Assembly: GCA_013425425.1 (NCBI GenBank)
Contig: JACCLJ010000129.1
Span: forward strand, 1-11,511
Reading direction: 5' to 3'
From: Microcaldota archaeon
GTDB taxonomy: Archaea > Micrarchaeota > Micrarchaeia > Anstonellales > Bilamarchaeaceae
Length of the DNA: 11,511 nucleotides
A model generated the notes under the pieces. That model ran no database searches. It was not told where the DNA came from and worked only from the letters and a program-made list of their open reading frames with translations. The position numbers and the translations under genes were made by a program. The number at the start of each line of letters is the position of its first letter. The first letter of the stretch is position 1. This document shows, in pieces, positions 6,332 through 11,511 of this stretch.

Positions 6332-6357
6332 ATTGGAAATCCGATAGGATTTACAAT
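6332..6357. repeat. Hairpin H4, 11-base stem with one mismatch
   Basis: ATTGGAAATCC, then loop GATA, then GGATTTACAAT. Ten of eleven positions pair; 6336 with 6353 is the mismatch. It lies 2 bases beyond H3. Confidence 0.75.
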
Positions 6358-6362
6358 ATAAT

Positions 6363-6368
6363 AAAAAA
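6363..6368 (-). terminator. Possible T-tract terminator of the isopentenyl phosphate kinase gene
   Basis: The minus strand has six T residues 14 bases past the kinase stop codon, followed by AT-rich sequence and the hairpin tract. U-tracts terminate archaeal transcription. Whether hairpin H4 or H3 helps is unknown. Confidence 0.4.
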
Positions 6369-6382
6369 TTAGCGAAAATCAT

Positions 6383-7138
6383 TTATGGCGCTATTTCGGT
6401 GCATGTCGTTTTCTGCCCTCTCAAAAGGGATTCCACCCTTTCGGGATGCTTGCCATTGACTACATAAGTCGTCTTGCCGGAGCGGATGGCTTCCTCAAGC
6501 TTGCCTTTCATTCCTCCGGTAACATCGGTAACGCTCGATTCGCCAACATGCTTCAGGACTTCGTTGAGGTTTGCCTTCGTTATCTTTTCAACGACTTTTC
6601 CGTCCGCAAGGACTCCGTCTACGTCCGTTGCGAATATGACCCTGTCCGCCCATTTCGAAAGATATGAGACGATCTGGTCCCCGGAGCATACCGAGCCGCC
6701 GAACTCGTCGTCAAGAAGCATGTCGCCGTACAGCACGGGAAGGAACTGCTTTTCCGAAAATTTAAGCACGAGCTTATGGTTGAAATCTACAATCCGCCTT
6801 TTGTTCTGGTAGCCGAGCGCAGTCGGCGGAAGGGAGATTGCAGGAACACCGCGCTCCGCAAGTTTTTGAACAACAAGCGCCGAGAGCTGCGTGCAGGACA
6901 CGTGCGTAATCGCAAACGCCTTTCTTTCTTCCGGGGTTCTTACATCGATTGAAATCTTGAACCCCTTCACCATCGGATGGCCGAACGAGCCGACCCCGTG
7001 CACGAGGATGAAATCGCGTATTCCGTCCTTCCATACTTTGGCTATGACGTCCGCGAGCTTGTCCATAGTTTCGTTGTCCGCCTCCATGAACCCCGCTTTC
7101 TTGGTGATAAGGCTGCCGCCAAGTTTTATGATTCTCAT
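6383..7138 (-). CDS. Isopentenyl phosphate kinase
   Basis: A 251-residue cytoplasmic kinase of the amino acid kinase fold. It converts isopentenyl phosphate and ATP to isopentenyl diphosphate in the alternative archaeal mevalonate pathway, which feeds ether-lipid synthesis. Seen here: the nucleotide loop IKLGGSLITKK (4-14), HGVGSFGHP (47-55) with His54 at the position of the catalytic histidine that defines the family, the segment VLYGD (135-139), SGDQIVSYL (152-160), TDVDGV (171-176), and DVTGGMKGK (205-213) near the ATP site. Length is normal for the family. The ATG at 7138 is supported by a TATA-like TTAAAAAA centred 26 bases upstream, giving a leaderless mRNA. The gene is divergent from ABCE1, and the hairpin tract follows it. 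The family is distinguished from fosfomycin kinases and other relatives by the His motif, so the call is firm. Confidence 0.92.
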   Translation of the reverse strand: MRIIKLGGSLITKKAGFMEADNETMDKLADVIAKVWKDGIRDFILVHGVGSFGHPMVKGFKISIDVRTPEERKAFAITHVSCTQLSALVVQKLAERGVPAISLPPTALGYQNKRRIVDFNHKLVLKFSEKQFLPVLYGDMLLDDEFGGSVCSGDQIVSYLSKWADRVIFATDVDGVLADGKVVEKITKANLNEVLKHVGESSVTDVTGGMKGKLEEAIRSGKTTYVVNGKHPERVESLLRGQKTTCTEIAP

Positions 7139-7160
7139 GAACAGAACTGTGAGAAGTAAG

Positions 7161-7168
7161 TTTTTTAA
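7161..7168 (-). promoter_or_regulatory. TATA-like element of the isopentenyl phosphate kinase gene
   Basis: The minus strand reads TTAAAAAA with GC just upstream. Its centre is 26 bases from the ATG at 7138, the spacing expected of a leaderless archaeal promoter. The same bases may serve the divergent ABCE1 gene. Confidence 0.5.
7161..7168 (+). promoter_or_regulatory. TATA-like element possibly also serving ABCE1
   Basis: On the plus strand TTTTTTAA would place the transcript start near 7190 and leave a leader of about 15 bases. That leader holds a weak AAGGT (7193-7197), 7 bases before the ATG at 7205. No other TATA-like word was seen between the two genes. Confidence 0.4.
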
Positions 7169-7204
7169 GCGGAATCCTCGAACATTCGTAATAAGGTTTG
7201 GAAA

Positions 7205-8959
7205 ATGTCAACGCGGATAGCGGTAATAGACCGGGATTTATGCACGCATTCGGAATGCGGTTACCTATGCATGAGGGTATGCCCGGTGAACAGGATGGGC
7301 CAGGAATGCATAATCAAGGAGAAGGGAACGCAGGCCCCCATATTTCCCATAATATCCGAGCAGCTCTGCATAGGGTGCGGGCTGTGCGTGAAGAAATGCC
7401 CCATGTTTGCGATTTCGATAATAAATCTTGCGAAAGAGCTCGAGCAGCCGATTTACCAGTACGGCATAAATGCCTTCAGGCTGTATGGGCTGCCCTTGCC
7501 GAAGGAGGGCGCGGTTTCGCTGGTCGGCAAAAATGGTATAGGAAAGACGACCGCGATAAGGCTGCTGAGCAGGCAGATAAAGCCGAACTTCGGGGACGTC
7601 TCTAAGCAATTGAACGAGAGCGGGATGCTTGCGAAGATGCCGATAGAATTGAGAAGGTATTTCGAGCGGATAGGGAAGGAATTGAAGATGAGCATGAAGC
7701 CGCAGTACATAAACCGGGTGAGGGACGCATTCGACGGGACGGCGAAGGAACTGCTTCAGAAGACCGTGGAAAAGGGCCAGCTTAAGGATATAGCGAAAAA
7801 ATTCGCAATAGAGGAAATACTCGACAGGGACATAAAGCACCTGAGCGGAGGGGAGCTGCAGAAGGTCGCGGTTGCCGCTGCCTACGGAAAGGAGGCGGAC
7901 ATCTACTATTTCGACGAGGTGACGAATTACCTTGACATAGAGGAAAGGCTGCGTGTCGGCGTGCTGCTCAGGGAACTCGCGGAAAAGAAAAGCGTGCTGA
8001 TGGCCGAGCATGATTTGACCATCCTGGATTACATCAGCAGCTACGTGCATCTCATTTATGGAACGGAAAACGTCTATGGCGTCGTTTCCCAGATAAAGAA
8101 CGTGCGCGCGGGGATAAACGAATACCTCGCCGGGTTCCTTAAGGAGGAGAATGTGCGGTTCAGGGAGTACGAAATCGGATTCAAAGGGCACAGCGAGGGG
8201 GAGGTAAAGGCGCCCGTTGCCCTGGAATACGGAAAATTCAGGAAGAAGTTCAAGGATTTCCAGTTCGGCAGCGATGGGGGAAAGATAAGGAAGGGCGAGA
8301 TTCTCGGGCTCGTGGGCAAGAACGCGCTCGGGAAATCCCTGTTCGTGAAGATGCTTGCCGGAGCGGAAAAGGCGGATGAAGGCGAATCGCTGGAGCTTAA
8401 AGTTTCATACAAGCCGCAGTACATAGAAGCCGGGGAAACGACCGTGAACGGAATTTTCGAAGGCGAGGCGATAAACAGCCTTGTTTTCGAGGAATGCAAG
8501 AGGAAGCTGAAGCTCATGCCGTTCATGGATAAAAAACTGACCGAGATTTCAGGCGGCGAACTGCAGAGGGTCGCCATAACGCTTGCTTTGAGCAGGGAGG
8601 CGGACATCTACCTGTTCGACGAGCCTACCGCATTCCTTGACATCGAGCAGAGATTCGAGTTCGCATCGCTTTTGAGGAAGGTGATAAGCGAAAGCGAGAA
8701 GAGCGCATTTGTCGTTGACCATGACATCGTTTTCATAGACGCGATTGCGAACAGGCTTGTCGTCTTTGACGGAAAAAGCTCGGTGAAAGGCCATGCTTCG
8801 GCTCCCTATGGCAAGAGAGAGGGCATGAATGCCTTCCTCAACATGGCAGGGATAACGATGAGGCGCGATAAGGATACGAAACGTCCGCGCATAAACAAGC
8901 CCGGCAGCGCATTGGACCGGGAACAGAAGGGGAATAATGAGTATTATTATACTGACTGA
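7205..8959 (+). CDS. ABCE1/Rli1 ribosome-recycling ATPase
   Basis: A 584-residue soluble ABC protein, essential in archaea, that splits ribosomes after termination together with aRF1 or Pelota. The N-terminal domain has two 4Fe-4S sites: C13, C18, C22, C26 and C55, C58, C61, C65. NBD1 has Walker A GKNGIGKT (108-115), signature LSGGELQ (213-219), Walker B with Glu238 and His269. NBD2 has Walker A GKNALGKS (371-378), signature ISGGELQ (448-454), Walker B FDEPTAFLDI (471-480) and His506. The tail RPRINKPGSALDREQK matches the family end. Length is normal. Oddities: Walker A2 is followed by Leu rather than Thr, and NBD1 reads DEVTNYLD where DEPSSYLD is usual. Both catalytic glutamates are kept, so it should be active. 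It is divergent from the isopentenyl phosphate kinase gene. Confidence 0.97.
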   Translation: MSTRIAVIDRDLCTHSECGYLCMRVCPVNRMGQECIIKEKGTQAPIFPIISEQLCIGCGLCVKKCPMFAISIINLAKELEQPIYQYGINAFRLYGLPLPKEGAVSLVGKNGIGKTTAIRLLSRQIKPNFGDVSKQLNESGMLAKMPIELRRYFERIGKELKMSMKPQYINRVRDAFDGTAKELLQKTVEKGQLKDIAKKFAIEEILDRDIKHLSGGELQKVAVAAAYGKEADIYYFDEVTNYLDIEERLRVGVLLRELAEKKSVLMAEHDLTILDYISSYVHLIYGTENVYGVVSQIKNVRAGINEYLAGFLKEENVRFREYEIGFKGHSEGEVKAPVALEYGKFRKKFKDFQFGSDGGKIRKGEILGLVGKNALGKSLFVKMLAGAEKADEGESLELKVSYKPQYIEAGETTVNGIFEGEAINSLVFEECKRKLKLMPFMDKKLTEISGGELQRVAITLALSREADIYLFDEPTAFLDIEQRFEFASLLRKVISESEKSAFVVDHDIVFIDAIANRLVVFDGKSSVKGHASAPYGKREGMNAFLNMAGITMRRDKDTKRPRINKPGSALDREQKGNNEYYYTD

Positions 8960-8981
8960 TCGGGCTTGGCCATCCCATCTA

Positions 8982-8990
8982 TTTTTTAAA
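8982..8990 (+). promoter_or_regulatory. TATA box of hicBA and T-tract after ABCE1
   Basis: TTTTTTAAA is centred about 25 bases before 9011, which would start the hicBA transcript just ahead of its ribosome-binding site. The same six T residues lie 23 bases after the ABCE1 stop codon and may help end that transcript. Confidence 0.5.
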
Positions 8991-9010
8991 GATAAACAAC
9001 GATATTAGAT

Positions 9011-9017
9011 AAGGTGA
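9011..9017 (+). promoter_or_regulatory. Ribosome-binding site that fixes the hicB start
   Basis: AAGGTGA lies 5 bases before the ATG at 9023. It overlaps an in-frame GTG at 9014, so that GTG cannot be the start served by this site. Confidence 0.75.
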
Positions 9018-9022
9018 AAAGA

Positions 9023-9247
9023 ATGGAGTATACAGTCTCGGTGATAGTAGAAAAAGAAGACAAATGGTACGTTTCTCATTGCATAGACTTAGGCGTTTCT
9101 TCACAAGGAAAAACCGTAGAAGAGGCGCTCTCCAACATAAAAGAAGCGGTTGGGTTGTACCTCGAACATGCTGAACCTGAAGAGTTGGCTCATTTAAGGA
9201 AGGTGCAGAAAGAAGCACCTATCGTGACAACGATATCCGTAAGCTGA
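9023..9247 (+). CDS. hicB: HicB-family antitoxin, short form
   Basis: A 74-residue antitoxin that blocks the HicA ribonuclease. It shows the HicB core: an N-terminal strand MEYTVSVIVEKEDKWYVSHC, then IDLGVSSQGKTVEEALSNIK (21-40) and EAVGLYLEH, matching the partial RNase H-like fold of the family. It ends at residue 74 without the C-terminal helix-turn-helix or ribbon-helix-helix DNA-binding part found in longer HicB proteins, so self-repression by direct DNA binding is doubtful. The start is ATG 9023, chosen from the AAGGTGA site, not the GTG three codons upstream. hicA follows after 5 bases, giving the antitoxin-first order. Confidence 0.9.
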   Translation: MEYTVSVIVEKEDKWYVSHCIDLGVSSQGKTVEEALSNIKEAVGLYLEHAEPEELAHLRKVQKEAPIVTTISVS

Positions 9248-9252
9248 TTTTG

Positions 9253-9486
9253 ATGAAACTTCCGGTAATCTCCGGAAAGGAGATGGCAAAATTTCTGGCT
9301 GGTTTGGGTTTCATGCAGATAGGTCAGAGAGGCAGCCACGTTATTTTCCTTAAAGAAATAGCAGGAAGAAGATGCAAGCCGGTGGTTCCCTTGCATAGCG
9401 AATTGGCTCCAGGCACACTTCTCAGCATAATAAAGCAAGCAGGAATGACCCGGAAGGAGTTTATGGAACTGTATTATAAGAGATGA
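9253..9486 (+). CDS. hicA: HicA-family mRNA interferase toxin
   Basis: A 77-residue toxin of the double-stranded-RNA-binding-like fold that cleaves mRNA on or near ribosomes when free of HicB. Visible family features are LPVISGKEMAKFLAGLGF (3-20), RGSHVIF (26-32) with the catalytic His29, and VVPLHSELAPGTLLSIIKQA (44-63). The ATG at 9253 is preferred over the preceding TTG at 9250. It lies 5 bases after the hicB stop with no clear site of its own, so translation probably depends on hicB. The gene ends 4 bases from the end of the convergent thioredoxin reductase gene. All key residues are present, so the toxin looks intact. Confidence 0.92.
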   Translation: MKLPVISGKEMAKFLAGLGFMQIGQRGSHVIFLKEIAGRRCKPVVPLHSELAPGTLLSIIKQAGMTRKEFMELYYKR

Positions 9487-9490
9487 ACTG

Positions 9491-10402
9491 CTAACCTTTC
9501 TTCTGCAGATAAACATAAGCGCTGAAAGCCGCAGCAACCCCTTCCGCGGATGCCGTAATCGCCTGCTTGAATTTCGAATCGGTGATGTCTCCCGCCGCAA
9601 AGAAGCCCGGAACGTTCGTTTTCGCTTCCTTGTCCGTTATTACCTCTCCTTTTTCATTGAGCTTTACGCCTACATCTTTCACCAGCACGGTCGCAGGAAC
9701 CCTTCCTATCTCCACGAAAATGCCGTCTAGGGCAAGCTCTTTCTTCCCTTTGTACGGCTTGTCGAGAACAAGATTCTCGATGGATTCGTTCCCTTTGATT
9801 TCCACGACATTCGTTTTGTTTATTATCTCTATTTTGCCGTTCTTTTCGACTTTTTCAAGATTGACCGGCTCTGCCCTTATTTTCTCGCCGCGGTATATGA
9901 TATAGACTTTCTTCGCCCATTGCGTAAGCAGCAGCGCCTCCTTTGCCGCGGAATCGCTTCCGCCGATTACGCAGATGGTTTTGCCGCTGTAAAAGAAGCC
10001 GTCGCACAAGGCGCAGTAATGGACGCCCCTGCCTACGTAATTCTCCTCGCCCGGGATTCCCAGCTTCCTGACTTCCGTGCCAGCCGCAAAGATGACGGAT
10101 TTTGCCTCGTACTCGCCGCTTTGCGTCTCGACTAAGAAATTATCCTTTTTCTTCTTTATTCTCGCGACCATCGCGTCTTTTATCTCCACATAGGAATAGT
10201 CCAGCGCATGCTCCTCAAGCTGTTTTGCAAGGCTTACGCCGTCTATTTTCTTTATGCCGGGCCAGTTCATTATCTCGCTCGCGTTTAATATCGTCCCTCC
10301 TCTTTCCTTCGTGAGAACGAGGGTTTTCAGCTTAAGCCTGCCTGCGTACATGGCTGCGGACAGCCCGGCCGGCCCTCCGCCTATAATAGCAACATCATAC
10401 AT
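9491..10402 (-). CDS. trxB: Thioredoxin reductase-type flavoprotein
   Basis: A 303-residue cytoplasmic FAD enzyme that passes electrons from a nicotinamide cofactor through a CxxC pair to thioredoxin or a like protein. Seen: FAD-binding GGGPAGLSAAMYAGR (8-22), active-site C130-A-L-C133 followed by DGFF, second dinucleotide fold GGSDSAAKEA (147-156), and FAD motif FFAAGDITD (267-275). In NADPH-dependent enzymes, an HRRxxxR motif reads the 2'-phosphate; here the site is YRGEKIR (170-176), losing His and the second Arg but keeping Arg171 and Arg176. Cofactor choice may therefore differ. Length is about normal. The start at 10402 has GGTGA 6 bases upstream and a TATA box further up. No thioredoxin gene is seen nearby, so the partner is elsewhere. 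Confidence 0.92.
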   Translation of the reverse strand: MYDVAIIGGGPAGLSAAMYAGRLKLKTLVLTKERGGTILNASEIMNWPGIKKIDGVSLAKQLEEHALDYSYVEIKDAMVARIKKKKDNFLVETQSGEYEAKSVIFAAGTEVRKLGIPGEENYVGRGVHYCALCDGFFYSGKTICVIGGSDSAAKEALLLTQWAKKVYIIYRGEKIRAEPVNLEKVEKNGKIEIINKTNVVEIKGNESIENLVLDKPYKGKKELALDGIFVEIGRVPATVLVKDVGVKLNEKGEVITDKEAKTNVPGFFAAGDITDSKFKQAITASAEGVAAAFSAYVYLQKKG

Positions 10403-10408
10403 AAGAGC

Positions 10409-10413
10409 TCACC
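10409..10413 (-). promoter_or_regulatory. Ribosome-binding site of trxB
   Basis: The minus strand reads GGTGA, 6 bases before the ATG at 10402. This supports that start and shows that the gene is not leaderless. Confidence 0.65.
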
Positions 10414-10442
10414 ATCCCATGAAATTGAGTAGAATTGAAGAA

Positions 10443-10452
10443 TTATATTTAA
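10443..10452 (-). promoter_or_regulatory. TATA box of trxB
   Basis: The minus strand reads TTAAATATAA. It would start transcription near 10422, leaving a leader of about 20 bases that includes the GGTGA site. Confidence 0.6.
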
Positions 10453-10479
10453 TTAGCTAGCGTTGCCGTTTTCGGGGGA

Positions 10480-10487
10480 TTTAAAAA
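10480..10487 (+). promoter_or_regulatory. TATA box of the 283-residue membrane protein
   Basis: TTTAAAAA preceded by a GGGGGA that could act as a BRE-like element. It predicts a start near 10508 and a leader of about 13 bases. Confidence 0.55.
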
Positions 10488-10511
10488 CACATCTATCCAT
10501 AATATAATACT

Positions 10512-10516
10512 GGTGA
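10512..10516 (+). promoter_or_regulatory. Ribosome-binding site of the 283-residue membrane protein
   Basis: GGTGA lies 4 bases before the ATG at 10521, the same motif as at hicB and trxB. Confidence 0.65.
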
Positions 10517-10520
10517 GGAC

Positions 10521-11372
10521 ATGGAAGGGGTTAAGGCCAATCTCAAGCAGCCGGAGAAAGGGGCTGGCAAAAACGAAACGCCCAGAAAGAGGACTCCTTC
10601 TGTTGAAATCGAATTAAGGCGGCTCCACGAGCTGAACAAAAGCAAACTGTACGAGCATACCGAAGCCTCTGAAAAAATGGAAGAGTATTTGGCAGACCAC
10701 GATTCCAAAATCACTCCGCTTTCTCTTGTCTTGGCGGCAAATGCGATAGTATTGGGGAAGGAGGGCGATGTGGAGAAGATGGAGGGAGTGTCCTACAAGA
10801 AAGACATAGAAAACGAGTTGCCAGATTCGGTGAACATCGCGATGAAGGGGATGATCGTTGACCTGAATCAGCTTATTGAAAATTACAAGTTTGAGATAAT
10901 GATGCTCGACAGAAGGTGCAGGGAAAGGGTAAAGAACATCTGGTCCCAGATACCGCAGATGACGACCGCAATAAGAAAAGCAGCAAAATTCGGGGCAAGC
11001 ACGGTTGTTTCAGGAACGGTATGGGGCGCGATATATTTTCTTCTTAAGGATTATGCAGGCCAATGGGGTGCCGCTCTTGGTGGGGCTGCGATTGCAGGCG
11101 CTGCGTTCTACGCAACAACCAAGAAGGGCGCGGAATTCCTTTCAGCAATAGGGCAGCATGTCGATTATGCGCTGACCTCGCTCAGTAAAAGGATGATCTG
11201 CAGCATCTATGCGAACAGGAAAGTCGGGAAGCTGCTTACGCTCGGCAAGATCCTCAATCAGGAGTTAGGCGCCGGGGAGAAGCAGAGCAAAGAGGACAGG
11301 GAGATAATAAAGAGCATGGGGAAGACGATGCCTTCGCCGTTTGAGGAAGAATTAGATGAAAGAAGATTATAA
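10521..11372 (+). CDS. Uncharacterised protein with a central membrane hairpin
   Basis: A 283-residue protein that I do not recognise. Residues 1-63 are highly charged and probably partly disordered or coiled. Residues about 64-150 are helical and mixed, with a short run of small and hydrophobic residues at 66-79 (PLSLVLAANAIVLG) that may be buried. Two likely membrane spans follow: 157-175 (FGASTVVSGTVWGAIYFLL) and 180-199 (GQWGAALGGAAIAGAAFYAT), the second very rich in Gly and Ala, as in tightly packed helix pairs. With four residues between them they form a hairpin, placing both ends on one side. The C-terminal 80 residues are basic, then acidic (FEEELDERR). No enzyme motif was found. The start is supported by GGTGA and a TATA box. 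Its last 17 bases overlap the next open frame. Confidence 0.75.
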   Translation: MEGVKANLKQPEKGAGKNETPRKRTPSVEIELRRLHELNKSKLYEHTEASEKMEEYLADHDSKITPLSLVLAANAIVLGKEGDVEKMEGVSYKKDIENELPDSVNIAMKGMIVDLNQLIENYKFEIMMLDRRCRERVKNIWSQIPQMTTAIRKAAKFGASTVVSGTVWGAIYFLLKDYAGQWGAALGGAAIAGAAFYATTKKGAEFLSAIGQHVDYALTSLSKRMICSIYANRKVGKLLTLGKILNQELGAGEKQSKEDREIIKSMGKTMPSPFEEELDERRL

Positions 11373-11511
11373 ATCAGATATTGCTTTTGCAGGCGGTTTG
11401 GAAAATGGTTTTCTTTTAGGCGTGTTAATTAAAACTGGTATTGACATCAGTCCTGAAACGATCTTGCAACAATTTTGTAACAATGAAATATTGAGTTTTG
11501 GTTGCCGAATG
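11356..11511 (+). CDS. Start of an unidentified gene running off the window
   Basis: An open frame of 52 codons from ATG 11356 to the last base, with no stop. It overlaps the preceding gene by 17 bases in another frame. The protein starts MKEDYKSDIAFAGGLENGFL and continues with ordinary, non-repetitive composition (LIKTGIDISPETILQQF). I do not recognise it. Its codons are richer in A and T (TTA, ATT, GTT, AAT) than those of the gene before it, which may mark different ancestry or a non-coding stretch that happens to be open. No clear ribosome-binding site precedes it, so coupling to the upstream gene is assumed. Confidence 0.5.
   Translation, partial: MKEDYKSDIAFAGGLENGFLLGVLIKTGIDISPETILQQFCNNEILSFGCRM

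Noticed and set aside
6193..6357. CRISPR array or tRNA-like gene in the hairpin tract
   Set aside because: There are no identical direct repeats with spacers, and no T-loop, anticodon arm or CCA-type acceptor stem pattern.
7132..7155. Inverted repeat TTCTCA and TGAGAA around the isopentenyl phosphate kinase start
   Set aside because: Only six pairs with a 12-base gap, too weak to call an operator without further copies.
7265..8191. Long open frame of 308 codons on the minus strand opposite ABCE1
   Set aside because: It lies wholly antisense to a certain ABCE1 gene, has no family features, and its open length follows from the codon bias of the sense strand.
8977..8993. Short inverted repeat ATCT and AGAT around the hicBA TATA box as an operator
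   Set aside because: Four-base arms are expected by chance in AT-rich sequence.
9014..9022. GTG at 9014 as the hicB start
   Set aside because: It falls inside the AAGGTGA site that is correctly spaced for the ATG at 9023.
11404..11418. ATG at 11404 as the start of the last gene
   Set aside because: That frame meets TAG after four codons; the frame from 11356 is the open one.

Overview
The window is archaeal. The markers are an ABCE1/Rli1 ribosome-recycling ATPase with two 4Fe-4S clusters, an isopentenyl phosphate kinase of the archaeal mevalonate route, a TtuA/NcsA-type tRNA thiolase, lipobox lipoproteins, and TATA boxes that sit about 25 bases from start codons. The compact layout and the small Cys-rich surface lipoproteins resemble DPANN-type genomes such as Micrarchaeota or Woesearchaeota, but that placement is inference from gene content.

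Left part (1-4525, all minus strand). The first transcription unit runs from a leaderless promoter near 2050. It encodes a membrane-tethered winged-helix regulator, then a Cys-rich lipoprotein overlapping it by 4 bases, then a tRNA thiolase cut by the window edge. A second unit encodes an ankyrin-repeat protein and a TPR/PPR-like repeat protein that abut exactly (TAG followed at once by ATG). Endonuclease III lies upstream of these, 18 bases behind a large Cys-rich lipoprotein and in the same frame.

Middle (4544-7204). The large lipoprotein (start at 6178, 544 residues) carries eight copies of a roughly 65-residue module with six cysteines and a DSDGG-like motif. Between it and the isopentenyl phosphate kinase gene is a roughly 165-base tract made almost wholly of short palindromes: five tight hairpins, two of them enclosed by a long-range stem. 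This is the most unusual non-coding structure in the window. The kinase gene and the ABCE1 gene are divergent and seem to share one T6A2 core promoter element.

Right part (7205-11511). ABCE1 is followed by a hicBA toxin-antitoxin pair whose start is fixed by a GGTGA ribosome-binding site. A convergent thioredoxin reductase gene ends 4 bases from hicA. Then comes an unrecognised protein with a glycine-rich membrane hairpin. A further open frame overlaps its end and leaves the window.

Two initiation modes coexist: leaderless starts (regulator, large lipoprotein, isopentenyl phosphate kinase) and GGTGA-led starts (hicB, trxB, the 283-residue protein). No rRNA, tRNA, CRISPR array, insertion sequence or transposase was seen. 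The only gene-free stretch near 300 bases is 6179-6382 (204 bases), which holds the hairpin tract.
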